Part shown: positions 1-12,277 of the stretch, piece by piece
Numbering within the stretch: the stretch's first letter is position 1
How the letters are laid out: every line of letters starts with the position of its first letter
From: Pristionchus mayeri
Lineage: Eukaryota > Nematoda > Chromadorea > Rhabditida > Neodiplogasteridae
Direction: 5' to 3'
Length of the DNA: 64,000 bases
NCBI GenBank assembly: GCA_036245805.1
Contig: BTRK01000004.1
Location: forward strand, 42,248,907 to 42,312,906
The notes under the pieces: model-generated
Database searches by the model: none
What the model was told of the DNA's origin: nothing
The model's input: the letters and a program-made list of their open reading frames with translations, nothing else
Made by a program: the position numbers and the translations under genes

Positions 1-1105
1 CAAATGTGCACAATCGCGAGACTCGAGCTGCACTGATGTTCCAAAAGCAGTCAAAGCAGCCTCTTCCAATAACATGGACGTACCAAATCGGATATCACTT
101 ACAATTGCACATTGCATCAAACGAGAAATACGTAAATTAAAGGAATAGCAAATGCAAACGCGCGCCCGGTTGGGATATGTTTCACCTAGGGACACACTCT
201 CTTCAAGTCGCGTGCTATCTCGCCCCCTTCCCTGAGCTTTCCCTGATCTGGCTCCCAGCCAACTAGCTATAACTCTGCGGAATGGACATATCAATGTGAC
301 ACTTTCGAAGCTTCTTATCGTTGTGGAGCTCTAGGCTGTGCATATGATAGCTTCAAAAATTGAATTTTGAGTTTACTCCTCCTTTAAGCATTTTTTACAA
401 AAATTTCTCGAAAAGTTTTAACATTTTCGAAAAATTCTAAGTAATACGAATTGTAGAGCTCGTCGTGAGGATTTGAAAAGACACTACAGGTGTATGAATT
501 CCTGTTGCTGGGATTCACAAAACTTTCGATTTATGTTGAAAAATCGGTGAAATGCATGCAACCAAATGTGAATGTAACGAAAATGACTTAGCATGATAGG
601 GCTTAGGCTTTGGTTCATACCGTAATATCTGTATTAGTTTATATATGTATATTTGATTTTTCCAATGAAGTTATGGCGTATCTTGCACCTTTCTACAAAA
701 AAGTTAGGTTTCAAGGTCGGCCGAGCGCCGCACCAAACAAAGGAAATCGTTGTTTTGGCACGCTGTGCACTAGCCTTGTAGATTGCCAATAATCCCTCCT
801 TGGCCATTGTCTCGTTACAGCAGTTGAGCTTGCGATGATATTTAATTATAATTAAATAAACATTCCCGACATTATATGAGCCCGATTCTCTAAGAGTCAA
901 ACAATATTATATGGGGTCTGGCACAGCGTTTTTGCGAAAACCTGAGAAAACGGGTTCTCGAGGGTGCTGATTACAATGATCAACTTCATTTTGCGTCATC
1001 TCGACCGGTTGGGCCAGGCTGCATGTAGGCTGCATCTATATTTCTGCACATAACACGGGAACCGATTAACGAATCGTCTTCAAACTTGCAAAGAGGTTAA
1101 ATATG
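1..1105. other. No gene recognised
   Basis: I see no coding exon series, RNA gene or clean mobile element here. Short open frames (for example 610-792 and 634-900) lack recognisable domains and overlap on opposite strands. The stretch around 985-1025 shares a few words with the foldback near 10.28 kb but is too diverged to call. Confidence 0.6.
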
Positions 1106-2420
1106 AGAAAAGAGTGGTCGCGAGTCTACTACGCTCCTCTTAAATAGATGCATGATCGCGACCACTTAGAAGCCCTCAAAGTTGCAGTTGCAGCTGTAAT
1201 TTGAAAAGGGGCCAAGACTGTGCTGACTAATAGTTATTGAGGGATGAATGAGAATAAACATATAATTTTCGTACTGCGAATCGAAAGTGGTCTAGCAAAT
1301 TACTGTTTCTAATTTTAAGAACGTCAGGATTCAGGTTGCAGCGGTATATCGAAAGGATGAGAATCGGCACAAATCGATCAATCCACTTCCATCTTGCGTT
1401 GAATAAACTCTCAATTGGATACTGCGAGTGAGTCGCAGAATCTGCAGTCGTTCTATTATTCTATCTGCACTTGCTGCAGGCTCCGCGCCGTAATCTGCAC
1501 TGGTCATTAACGAAAACTGCGAAACTCAATCTGCATGCATCTCGTGAAGTTTATTTTTAAAACTAATAATGGGGTACGCATAGAAGTTTGCTGATGATCA
1601 CTCTCCAGATTTTGGTTCCAGCAATAGTTAAAACAAATATCAAAATGTATCCATCAATCCACAGGCAGGACAGTCCAAATTATGAAATATAGTACTCACA
1701 AATTTGACGACTACGAGCGAGTCGATGCAGAACTTCCAATTGCAGCACGGGCTGCAGTCTCTGATAACGACAGCGAGTCTGCGATGAGTGAATTAAAACG
1801 GATGAGATTAGCGCGAGTCAGGAAAATATTAAGGATTGGATAAAACGTTGATGCAGATTCCACAAATTTCGAAATTTTTCAGTGTCCTTCAGATTAGGGT
1901 TACATCATTAATTCAAAAGAAGCGCAATGGCGGATCCATCGATACCACTGGGTGATAGAATCGAAATATACTAACTTGGACCAAAATAAGGATGAAACTA
2001 TTCTGGTATGATACTATTTTTGTGATTTCCACTATTGTGTCACGTTCATTCAATATTTGTAACACCCTGCATCAGTAATTCATAACAGGTGGAAAGATGA
2101 AGTCATCATTGGAAGGAAAACTTTCTTGGATATAGTATAATATTTGCAATTTGTAAAACAGGTATCAATCCCGAATTGACTTCTACAAATAAAGCAGACC
2201 GATTCATATGTATTTTTATTAATTGACCGTTCCAAATTAACTTCGAAAGATACAAAGAAAGTTATGCACTCGCTGGATCAATGAAATTGGAGCGCCTGTT
2301 GCATTCGAGTTCCTAAGTCCACTCAGTCTCAGTCACGAGCAGTCCATTCAGCTGAAGAAGTCATCGAGGAGCAGAGCATGTATAGGATGGATTGTCCAGA
2401 GTCTATGATTATCCATTACG
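1106..2420 (+). repeat. Dispersed repeat family A, longest uninterrupted copy
   Basis: This segment recurs twice more in the window: inverted and internally deleted at 7395-7803, and direct but interrupted at 12784-14560. It starts with a small hairpin around GTGGTCGCGA (about 1107-1165), continues through 1490-1690 (matching 12784-12992) and 1788-2215 (matching 13985-14340), and ends near 2420. No conserved reading frame is shared by the copies, so I treat it as a non-coding repeat. I see no clear target duplication, and its class is unknown. Confidence 0.7.
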
Positions 2421-2459
2421 TAGCCTACCGTATCGATGGAGCGAAAAAAAAGAAAAAAA

Positions 2460-2750
2460 ACTTTTCTATTTTTCGCTAAAATTTTTAAGCCGATTCGAAT
2501 GAAACTTGATGAGAATGATAAAATGAATTTTCTCATTTTTTAAGGCATCACTCGTTTGATTTGATTTTGAAAGAGAAAATTTCGAAAATTGACGTTTTTG
2601 GACTAAAATATCTAGAGCACTAAACATGCCATGCCCGAGCTATGCTCACTGAGTTCTACACGCTTACACATTTAGGGGAATTCCATTTCTCCAACTTTTC
2701 CGAGCATTTGTTCACCCACTCAGATAGTATTTCATCTACAAAATCAGGCT
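2460..2750 (+). repeat. Diverged single arm of the 18-19.3 kb palindrome
   Basis: The sequence around 2570-2745, with words such as CGAAAATTGACGTTTTTGG and CATGCCATGCCCGAGCT, matches the right arm of the palindrome at 18034-19320 (about 19140-19320) with many substitutions. Weaker similarity extends left to about 2485. No opposing arm is nearby, so this looks like an old solo arm or a collapsed copy. Confidence 0.65.
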
Positions 2751-5628
2751 GAAATGTTGCTTGATTCTATTCGAGCCATGTTACAATGAACATGCGAAGC
2801 AAGAAACAACAGGGTGAATTTTTGAAAAATAATTGCAGGAGAATAATCATGGACCGGGCGCGAGATGGCCCATTCCTCAGGAAATCAGGAAGGATAACCT
2901 GCGCATGCAGTACGATGCTGATAGTTGTTTTTTCCATAGTTTTCCATTTTTTTTGTTTAAAAATTTAGGAAAAAAATTGTTATTTTTTTGTCAGGAACAA
3001 ACTTCACAAACTTGTGACTTGCGAGTTTCACTAGTAGTACGAGTCTGGTTGCTGTTCGACTCCAGCAATAGACTACTTCCATGTAGTTCAATCACAATAT
3101 TTCTCAGTGTTATTGCAGTCTGAAAAGGGATTCGCGAAAGGGATTGCTGTTCAGTCACTAGCATCGAATTCGAAAAAAATCGTTGCTAAAACCTTAGGAT
3201 GACCAAAACTGATGAAAACGCATTTTGGGGTTTATTTCCCGTTACCAAGATTTGAAAATCTAGTTCGATTTTCTCGTGACAGGCGTGGTATGTAATTTAT
3301 TCTCAAAAAAACAATGTCGAAAGAACGTTAACTTGATGGGCATGTCGATTCAAAAATAGCATGCTATAGCAGATTTCTGCAAAATTGAGCAAAAAAAAAT
3401 AAGACACGTGATGACGTTGGCTCTGTAAATAATGACATATTTGTTTTTATATTTGTTATTTACAGAGCAGACGTTATCATGTGCATCTAACAAGTTGACC
3501 GCATAAAAAAGGCAGCAGCAACTCTTCTGCTTCTTAAAATCGGAGAGGCGCGAGCCTCATGGGTCCAAAAACGGGTGCATTCAAAAAGCCGAATGGTAGA
3601 CATACAGATCAATCTAGGCAACGACAAAGAAGGGTCAGAAGTGCAGAGAAGAGCAGAGGGAGTGGACGGATCCAGCAGCACGTGCGACTGCTTCCTGCGG
3701 CAAAGCAAGGACTGCTCTACCACTGTGGATAATTGTGAGTGATATTCTGGTGGGACGATTACAGAATCGATAATTAATTGCATGTGAAATAAAGGCGAAG
3801 CGCGAATCTATCTTGTTCCTTGTTTTGTATTTGTTAAAATCAAACTATCATTGCCCTCACACTATGCCTTGGAAGCGTGCATGTTGGCAAGTGTTAACGT
3901 ATTAATATCAAACTAATTAATGCACTAATATACGCAACAAAAAACTTTAAAAACAAATTGAATTTGACTTTCCGGGTTCCTTGTAACTTAAAACTGTGGA
4001 ATTCACGTATCATTCGTTCTTTGTAATATTTTTTTCTTTGACGCCAATATTGTGCACGATCATAACGAACAAAGAAAAGTAAGAAATAGTATTTGAATTT
4101 GTTTTTCAAGACTCATACTTGCATGCGATGCATGCGCGCTTATCAATTGCATATCACTCCCCTTACGAGAGAATCGAACGGATTGTGGCAAAGCGGCCAT
4201 ATTTCAGTTTCCGCTTCGACATTTTTGAGGTCCTCCAAAGTCAACTAAGACCCCCGTTATGGATTAGTCTCTCCTGTTCCTCATCAAGCTGCTGCACCGG
4301 TCGCTCGCGTGTACCTTCCTTTGGAAATTCATTTCTCTTTATGGAGCTACTACAACATTGTCGAGTAGTATCCACTGATACTCTGATTGTTAGGTCCAGT
4401 GAAATAAGGGTTGCACCAGTAATTGAAAAGAGAGGCGAGGGGGCATCTATCAATCGATGTTCGGAACAGCATCAAACAAATTTACTCACAACTGGCCGTC
4501 ACAACCGCAGTTGTATCTCCTTTACTTGCTGCAGTCGCTGCATTCTCCGTCGGCTCGATTACAGGAGAAATCGACGAGAGCAGCTAAAGGAATTCTGTGA
4601 TGGACAGATTGAAAAGAGTCAGAAATTAGAAAACTAAAGAATGTAACTCATCATTCTAGAATTACCGTCCAATTTGGGTTTCACTGGATAATTATTAGAA
4701 AGAATTGCGCACATCATTCAATCATTCTCTCCCAATCCGTCTAAAAAATAATATCCTATTCCGAAACACTAAGGCGTGCTCTTCTTCAATAGGATGATGC
4801 CATTGTCATTTGCTCAAAATTGTTTTTAAACCTTTATAATTGGATTGTAGCAGAAATGTACAATTTAAAATTGAAGCACCGAAATATTCATCAACATGTC
4901 GATTCTACTTTAGAATCTCACAATTTTCTTCGGAATCGTCGAAAAGGGATCATAAGCAGTCTGAAATAGAACGACAAGTATCAATATAGCAAAGTCGTGA
5001 ACAAGTTTACCGTAAAAGTTTCATCAGAGTTGAACTTCATGGTCAGTTTCATGGTTTCATGGGTTCTTTGCGTCAAACGTTTCTAAAAATCGAAAAAAAT
5101 ATGTAAAATACAATATATTTTAGTATGTTACCGTATTTCTGATGCTGTAGATATTTTAACATACTATCCGGAGATCTATTTTTCCAGGATAGGAAGAAAA
5201 TATTGGTTCATGAGAATTCTTCACATTTTGAAAAAAAGTAGTGAACCCGTAATCCGAGAGTGCGGACAAGACTTTCTAATTTGCTCTGACCATACATATC
5301 CGTGATTAATTGTTAGATGTAAGGTATTAACCTGATTAATGTGGGCTAATTGAAGTTTGGGGGGGGGGCGTGATTCTCGGGGATATTTCTTATTTCCCAG
5401 AAAAAAATATTGTTTTAAATTCATTATTTCCAGAATCGGCAGTATCGTGGATGTGTTGGCATGTATCATACAACAGTCGTCGCTAATTTGATGAGCTTGT
5501 TTCTGGAAAAAAACACTCGCAAGTACCCGTAGTATTCCAATTGGTTTTATTGTTCTACGTCGGCATCGTGCTTTGTGTTCCGAAACAGTGGCAAGGGAAT
5601 GATCACGCGGTGCAACTGCAATCAAACA
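2751..5628. other. Gene-free stretch with an unrecognised ORF
   Basis: No exon series or RNA gene is recognisable. The longest open frame, 172 codons at 4119-4637 (plus), has no domain I know, no membrane or repeat pattern and no plausible splice partners, so it is more likely chance. At 3411-3484 there is a short inverted pair flanking ACAGAG words. At 5358-5367 there is a run of ten G. Confidence 0.5.
3590..3770 (-). repeat. Diverged repeat, inverted partner at 28715-28870
   Basis: On the minus strand this segment and 28715-28870 (plus) share words such as AATATCA(T/C)TCACAATTATCC and a weakly similar translation beginning EYHSQLST. The two lie in opposite orientation 25 kb apart. I cannot tell whether it is a gene relic or a mobile-element fragment. 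Confidence 0.45.
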
Positions 5629-5705
5629 GCGCGAATTAGGGTTGGCAAAATGAATCTTTGCCGACCGATTTTCCCGTGAAACATAGAGTGAAATGAATCT
5701 TTGTG

Positions 5706-5782
5706 CGAGAGGCAATAACAGAGAGAGATTCAATTAAATCTTTCGAAGATTCAATTGAATCTCTCTCTGTTATTGCCTCTCG
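5706..5782. repeat. Subterminal palindrome inside the hAT element
   Basis: A 77-bp palindrome, nearly perfect, runs from CGAGAGGCAATAACAG to its complement, with GATTCAATTGAATC-type words at its centre. It lies just inside the left end of the hAT element and may be a doubled binding site. Confidence 0.85.
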
Positions 5783-6041
5783 CTTTATTAATTTGCTTTT
5801 CCCCAAGTGAAACATATTTGAATTACGTTCAATCGAATTTTATCGAGATCATAGTCTGGTCAATACTGACGACCAACACTTATTTCAGTTTTTTCTTCTT
5901 AGAATCAAGTGCCTCGTATCCAATGTTGCCCTTTCTCTTCGAGTGAGATTTGGCTGTTGTTGTGGTGGTCTTGTCAGCAATTCTAAGGTTCTCTTCTAGT
6001 TCCTTATCTGCCCACATCTTCTTCATCTCTCGTTCAACTTC

Positions 6042-6463
6042 TTACAATTCTTCTTCATCATCTTCATCAGTTTCCCCATCTTCATTATCACTTTCCGGTT
6101 GAATTTCTAGAGGTTTAACTTTGACTGGTTTTACTCTCGATTCTCTGTAATAATGCATTTAACGATTTGTGGTCAAAGTTTAACATTATGATACCTTTTT
6201 TCTGAAAGGGCATTCATGTGGTAGATCAAGCTAAGCTCCCACAATTCGACACTCAGTTTGTTCCTTGTTATATTGTGGCTCATCGCTGTAGCTCGTGAGA
6301 AGATTCGTTCAGAAATAACAGCTGTAGCCGGGATACACAGAACTCTACCATCCTTTACCATTTCCTGGCATTCCCCAACGATATGAGATTCTGAAATTGT
6401 TCTCTTTCCATCTCTGCTCTGAACTGAGTTATCGCAACTTGGCCGATTGCCAGCCATGGTCAC
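6042..6463 (-). pseudogene. hAT transposase C-terminal dimerisation fragment
   Basis: Two exons on the minus strand, 6463-6195 and 6144-6042, join across a 50-bp intron (6194-6145, GT...CAG) that keeps the frame. The first exon contains CIPATAVISERIFSRA followed by R-N-K-L-S and an aromatic/N segment, the hallmark of the hAT C-terminal dimerisation domain. The second exon encodes a short acidic tail rich in D and E before TAA. The N-terminal BED finger and most of the RNase H-like catalytic core are missing; upstream of 6463 I find no continuation in any frame. It lies wholly inside the hAT element. I read it as a relic rather than a host gene, though the clean intron and tail could reflect an exapted dimerisation domain. 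Confidence 0.8.
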
Positions 6464-7394
6464 CAGGGGAAAAAAGCTCAGAGAACAAGCGAGAGAGCGC
6501 GCTAGGCGAGAGAGTTACGCTCTCGTTTCTCTCACCACTCACTACGCGCGGTTGCTAAGACTCCTCCTACAATTAGACACGAAACGCTGTCAACATCATT
6601 TCAAAAAGGAAAATCAATAAATACAATTTCCACATATCTTTTTGTTGAAGCATAGTTGAATTTCTAAATTCAAGATCCAATTTATCAAAAATATCAATTC
6701 GAAGTTTTATTGGCAGCTGAAACATAACACTATTTTTGTTCAACAACATTATTATTAATATTTAAAATGTTAGAAACATTAAAATACCTTTGGGGAGCCC
6801 ACTTCATCAGAGAGCTTGACAAAATACTTTTTTATTGAGCGAACATCACATTTTTAAGAGACATTCTAGAGCAAAGATTCAATTGAATCTCGATTCAAAC
6901 GAATCGATTCAATTGAATCTTTCGATCGGGAGATTCAATTAGGAAAGATTCGAGATTCAATGAAAGCTTCATTTTGCCAACCCTAGCGCGAATAATCACT
7001 CGTAATTTCAACTTATAGTTTATTTGTGTTTGTTCTTCGTTGCTCAATGCGATCATTCCCCACAGTCTCCAACCACTAATTATGCGAATATGAAACACAC
7101 AAACCACTAGTTCAAAAATTCGTAATTATCAAACCAAGATAAATGTTCGAATTGAATAACTATGATGGATAAGACTTCTATTGTCGCAACTGCACTGCGA
7201 CTGTCCCCGTAACTGCCAATGTTTCACACACACTGCCACTGAGAACGACTGCGTGAACAGTTACATGCGAAAGAACAGTAACACCTTCGATATTGTGGTT
7301 TCAGAAGTGATCCAAAAGGGGGCGAAACCTAGTCAATCAATGCTTTCGGCAAGTACAGTTGTTAAATATATATTTTTTAAAATTTACTTACATT

Positions 7395-7803
7395 AACACG
7401 TAATGGATAATCATAGACTCTGGACAATCTATCCTATACATGCTCTGCTCCTCGATGACTTCTTCAGCTGAATGGACTGCTCGTGACTGAGACTGAGCGG
7501 ACTTAGGAACTCGAATGCAACAGGCGCTCCAATTTCATTGATTCAGCGAGTGCATAACTTTCTTTGCATCGATGGATCCGCCATTGCGCTTCTTTTGAAT
7601 TAATGATGTAACCCTAATCTGAAGGACACTGAAAAATTTCGAAATTTGTGGAATCTGCATCAACGTTTTATCCAATCCTTAATATTTTCCACAGTCTTGG
7701 CCCCTTTTCAAACTACAGCTGCAACTGCAACTTTGAGGGCTTCTAAGTGGTCGCGATCATGCATCTATTTAAGAGGAGCGTAGTAGACTCGCGACCACTC
7801 TTT
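7395..7803 (-). repeat. Repeat family A, inverted and internally deleted copy
   Basis: Read on the minus strand this 409-bp segment matches 1106-1222, then jumps to about 1824-1942, then to about 2255-2420 of the copy at 1106-2420. Two internal blocks are therefore missing. The second junction falls at a shared GAT(A) word, consistent with microhomology deletion. The stretch 6994-7394 between this copy and the hAT element holds nothing I recognise. Confidence 0.75.
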
Positions 7804-8380
7804 TCTTCAGCGCCAGCAATGTCAATACCAAATGCAAATTCATTGAGTGTATTGGGAGATTATTTGTTGTTTACCAAAGGCAAGGAAATATTGGTAATTA
7901 GGGTTTTCGACTGGGTATATGTAGTAGTCCTTCAAAGGAAAAAGTGAAAAGTGGAAATGTATGCGAGTGGATTTTAATAACTGTGAGCGTGTTTGATACA
8001 CAAAGATGCAGTGCCTTTAATAGTATGCGCTGTGTATTGTTTTATCCTTTTTAGTCAACAATGAACCAATAGTAGCGTTCCTGTCATAGGTGTCCACGCC
8101 GGCGGCGTGCGCACCGCCTCACATGTGAAGCGGGGTGCTGCACCCCGCCCCCTCGCCTCCATTTCTGGACACATATGGTTCTTGTAAACCTAATAATTTT
8201 CTTTGCTTCACGAAAACCCAAGTGCGAACATTTCTCATTTCTTCATTCATCCCTCTTTTAAGGCCCTGGTTTACCCACTTTCAAGGGCCTATCACGTCTC
8301 TCACATAAGAATCGAGCTGAATTGGACGGTTCTAGGATTATGCCAGAAAGTCGTATCTATGGATTTCTTAGTAATGAGTA

Positions 8381-9254
8381 TTAGGTTGTTGCGAAAGTCT
8401 TGCTCGGCGTTTGATATTTCCGATTTTTCTCCCTTCTGAACTCCAGTGCCTAATATCTTAGAATTGTTGAAGAGGGTGAACCGTTGTTTCACGAGCATAA
8501 TTGATTTCAATCGTGATTAGAATACATGCCATGAATTTTGAGATTTCATAAATTAGCAAAAATTTTGCCAAATTTTGCAACGAAATTTGGTGTGAATTCT
8601 GATCTGTCAAATACCGATCGAAGTCCAAATAATATCCATATATATTTTGGAAGAGTGTGCTCGTTAACACTAGCACAAAAGATCGATCATTCAAGCTGCG
8701 CAAGAAATGAAAACTTCACAGAAATATCAAATTCTGCATTCCAAGAACCCTTTCAATGATTTGAATAGCCATATCTAGTAAACGCAATTATGAATAATTT
8801 CGATACTTCATTTTTAAGAAGAACAGAATAAGATAATTATAATTTCGATTGATATTGATCCCTGCGTCGCCTTACGCAAAAACGTGAAGACAATACTTAT
8901 TTAGCTAAAAGGCGTTCACTATAACTTCCCAAGAAGGGACACGTCTAAAGAAGGGATTTTGGCACTGACTTATAGTAAGTGATCATAAGTGATGTATTAA
9001 CATAGCTGTGTACGCTTGTACTCCATTAAATTATGATAGAAGGAAAAGTCACCTTGATTAACTCATATCGCAAGATTTGAACTATAAGTAAGCATTCCTA
9101 AATGAAATGAGAGGTCTGATCTAAGGTGCGCTAGAATGAACATTGATACCCTCATAGTATAAGAAAAACCAGGTAAGTCTGAAATGAATTCGAATGCCAA
9201 CGCAGACAGAAGTATTAAATGATAAAACCGAGCAAGACTTTCGCAACAACCTAA
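8381..9254. mobile_element. Mariner-type MITE, TA duplication
   Basis: The ends are TTAGGTTGTTGCGAAAGTCT inward from 8381 and its complement ending at 9254, flanked by TA at 8379-8380 and 9255-9256. The 874-bp interior has no mariner catalytic motif. The TTAGGTTG(G/T)TGC end type is shared with the elements at 11179-12103 and 37128-38033 in this window, so one transposase source probably mobilised all three. Confidence 0.85.
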
Positions 9255-9257
9255 TAG

Positions 9258-9357
9258 ATTAGTTTGTAGGAGCCCGTACAGCAAGATACTTACTTACTGG
9301 TGTTTGACCAGTGTGATACAATATGACGAAAGTGAAAGTGATCATCGAGAAGTAAAT
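9258..9357 (+). repeat. 100-bp repeat, inverted partner at 12205-12277
   Basis: This segment, including GATACTTACTTACTGG and TGACGAAAGTGAAAGTGATC, matches the minus strand of 12205-12277 almost exactly. It differs by a 12-bp insertion near 9301-9312 that duplicates neighbouring bases. It abuts the right end of the mariner-type MITE at 8381-9254, and the partner lies just beyond the MITE at 11179-12103. Confidence 0.8.
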
Positions 9358-9364
9358 TTCAAAT

Positions 9365-10175
9365 GAATCCCGTGATTCACTTGAATCCTTTGCGTATATC
9401 TAAGCTCGCCAAAGGAGTTATGAACACGTAAAGGTACACATCGAATCCGTTTCGAAAGCTGCATATTTTTGGTTCCAACTATTTTTTAAATGAAATTTTA
9501 ATTTTTTGAGTTATGTTTCACTTCATTCTATAAGAGTTTTGATGATTCCGGTTCAGGCAATCAGACTTTGACGCAAGAAATTGCGATATCGTTATTCATC
9601 TTCCCACCCCCCAGGATAGCGAATCGTTAGTATCCGATGGCGAACCCTACCATCCAGGTTCAAGAACTGGCTAACCAGGTGCCATCATAGACGTTCTCTA
9701 AAATAGGTCATATGTCGACAGGTCCCATAACAGGTTACCTGGGAAGCCTTTTATGGGACCCTGGTCCCAAACGTGTAGCTTTCATATTTATCCTTCCCGG
9801 GTTCTAGGCGTAGGGCATGGATACTGAAACAGAGCTAAATCCTTATGGTGTCGAGTCGTTTGGCGAGAAATCGGGTATTAACAATTGTATCTCGTGTGAA
9901 ACATAACCAAAATCTTTAAAACATCACGAAATCATAATTAAAGATGAAAGAACCGCCTTCAAAAATGGAACCGTTGTGTACCTTTGACGCTAATCAGCTC
10001 CGAAAACTAAATGTTTTATCGCCAAAGATTCAAGTGAATCTTTGCGGGATTCACTTGAATCCTCACAGAGATTCAATTGACTCCTCGCAATAAAGGGAAA
10101 CAATTCATTCCTGATTCATTCGACTCTCATTTCTCACCAATCGAGCGGCGCGCGAGGATTCAAAATGCCAACACT
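9365..10175. mobile_element. Possible hAT-type element with one recognisable end
   Basis: The right end, ATGCCAACACTA at 10164-10175, resembles the right end of the hAT element at 26226-26631. GATTCA(A/C)(T/G)TGAATC words cluster near 9370 and again at 10022-10075, resembling hAT subterminal repeats. I could not find a matching left terminus or 8-bp duplication, so the left end may be lost. Confidence 0.35.
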
Positions 10176-10213
10176 AGTTCTGGCACATGAGGCTGGTCGA
10201 CTACGAATCAAAC

Positions 10214-10983
10214 AAGACCTGGTACAGTGAAATTTCGAAAATCTGTGAGGAGGTTTTCGATTTTCATTTCTCACCAATTCGACCAGTGCAGCCGGGCTAC
10301 ATGTCGGGCAATTTTAGTGGTTTTTCAAAACTCAGTGAGTATGTTAGCAAATATCATGAACATTGTGCAAGAAGTCAATATGTACATGTAGATTCCGATT
10401 TTGAGATTGAATTGGTTAATTTCAAGTCGGGAAAAATATAAAAATAATGTTCTCGAGCATAAGGCAAATGTGGAACTAGCTTTTTGAATGGGTATATGTG
10501 CCGTGTTATTACGATCATTTTTCGTATGCTATGTGTATGGTTTCGATAATCCTATTTTTTGCTACGATTCATATTGTGTCTTCATTCTACATTCCCTCCT
10601 CCACTCTCACATCGTGACGAGAACGGCGAATGAGCAAATTGTGTTATGTTTCATTTAAACCAGATGAATATTGGTAAACACATGTCTTCAGCACGCAATG
10701 AAACATAACCAAATTTGCTCATTAGTCGTTCTTGTCCCACCGGCACGATGTGGAAATGGAGGAGGGAATTTAGAATGAAGATACAAAATGAATCGTAGCA
10801 AAAAATTGTGCAGGAATGAATCTTCCTGCACAATTTTCATGATATTTGGTAACATACTCACGAGTTTTGAAAAACCACTAAAATTGCCCGACATGCAACC
10901 CGGCTGCACCGGTGGAATTGATGAGAAATGAAGTGGACCACGATGATAAGCACCCTTTTTCACAGAATTTTGAAATTTCACTA
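10214..10983. repeat. Foldback element, about 770 bp
   Basis: Outer arms 10214-10375 and 10810-10983 are complementary (for example GGGCAATTTTAGTGGTTTTT against its complement near 10870). Inner arms 10550-10655 and 10695-10805 are also complementary. The left arm carries about 170 bp (10376-10548) with no counterpart on the right, so it was probably inserted or lost from the other arm. Short ORFs within are by-products of the repeat. Confidence 0.75.
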
Positions 10984-11178
10984 TTTGAGTGCCTTCAAAA
11001 TTTTGAGTATTTCATTTTATATTTGATTTTCCTTTGGTACTGATAGACGCTACTTTGGTTCTCTTTTGGAGTTACTGTGCAACCTGAATCCGGAGGCTTT
11101 TGGAAAATCGAATTCGTATGTAGCATTTGAGAAATATGTGAAGGGCCGACGAGAGAGTTCGAGAAAGGGTATGATATA

Positions 11179-12103
11179 TTAGGTTGGTGCAAAAGTCTTG
11201 CGGTTTTTTTATATTTTGCCTTCCATCTTCCTTTTAGTTTGGCCAATGACCTATGTAAAATGACCTTCCGTATATTAAAAACTAATGAGGACTTGCTTAC
11301 TCTTTTATATGCGCACCATATCAGCATTGCCCAATCGGAGAGGCGAGAGTAGGACAAAGTTAAAATAGTGAAAATTTATCCATCGAAAATTACACATTTC
11401 TTAATATTCTGTTTCCTCTGAAGCATGAATGCTCAATTCCTGGTGGTTATATGAAGCTCCCATCTTTACCCTATACATACTTTTTCTCATGGATAATGGA
11501 AGTTACATCTTTTTTGAGAAATGCATTGATCTGTAAATGACTACATATTGCATTTTTTTATGTTGATTTCGCATATTTTTGAAAAATGAGAAATTCAAAT
11601 TTTCTGAAACAAGAAAGGTGCAGGCGCCAATATTTTTTCTGAAAATAAAGCCTCTTCGTGGGTGAATATAGCGCACTCATAGTGAAGCCTGTATGGTCTT
11701 TGATGCAAAAAATCCGAAAAAGTGCCATGTTGCCAGCATCGACAGCATATTTTCAATAGTATGTAATTCGATCCAAACTTAATCGAGACACAGTTGAAAC
11801 ATATTTTCTGAAATGGTATACGTAATACTTATCGGACATCAGTATGGGAAGGTTTCGTGAATTTTGCCAACAAATTCCCAGTAAAATACATTTAATGCAA
11901 AATTTTGAGCATCAATTGCAATTAGGTTTATCATAATTTATTGCGTTGATTGCGATATCGGATTGATGGAAATGTGTGTATGTAAAGTTCAAGCATACCT
12001 CTAAACACTGCTATGTTTGTTAGTCATTGTGAATTGGGACGAGAGAATTATGATAGTTCAAAGTACGGACACAAAAAACCGCAAGACTTTCGCACCAACC
12101 TGA
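11179..12103. mobile_element. Mariner-type MITE, TA duplication
   Basis: The ends are TTAGGTTGGTGCAAAAGTCT inward from 11179 and a near-perfect complement ending at 12103, flanked by TA (11177-11178, 12104-12105). The 925-bp interior is AT-rich with no transposase motif. The end sequence is that of irritans-type mariners. Confidence 0.88.
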
Positions 12104-12204
12104 TAGCTGGAAAGATATTGTAGGATATTCCATCAGCTTCCATCAATAAATTGATTAAAATCAATAATTAAATCACAAACTGTAATTTATTCAAATATAA
12201 ATTT

Positions 12205-12277
12205 ACTTCTCGATGATCACTTTCACTTTCGTCATATTGTATCACACTGTAAGTAAGTATCTTGCCGTACGGGCTTC
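12205..12277 (-). repeat. Inverted partner of the repeat at 9258-9357
   Basis: On the minus strand it matches the 9258-9357 segment with few differences, lacking a 12-bp stretch present there. The pair encloses about 2.9 kb. Confidence 0.8.

Larger units (their letters stand above)
5637..6985. mobile_element. hAT DNA transposon, internally deleted, 8-bp TSD
   Basis: Both ends carry the terminal inverted repeat TAGGGTTGGCAAAATGAA (5637 inward, and its complement ending at 6985). The element is flanked by an exact 8-bp duplication GCGCGAAT at 5629-5636 and 6986-6993. TAGGG-type ends with an 8-bp duplication are the hAT signature. Subterminal GATTCAATTGAATCT-type words recur at both ends, as expected for hAT transposase binding sites. 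The interior (1349 bp in all) keeps only the C-terminal part of a transposase on the minus strand, so the element is non-autonomous. Confidence 0.9.

Noticed and set aside
4119..4637. 172-codon ORF on plus
   Set aside because: Longest frame in the first 20 kb, but no domain, no splice partners, odd Ser/Arg-rich composition, and overlapped by an antisense frame at 4241-4453.
5221..5733. 170-codon ORF on minus
   Set aside because: Begins inside the hAT subterminal palindrome and reads through the hAT terminus, the target site and flanking DNA, so it is chance.
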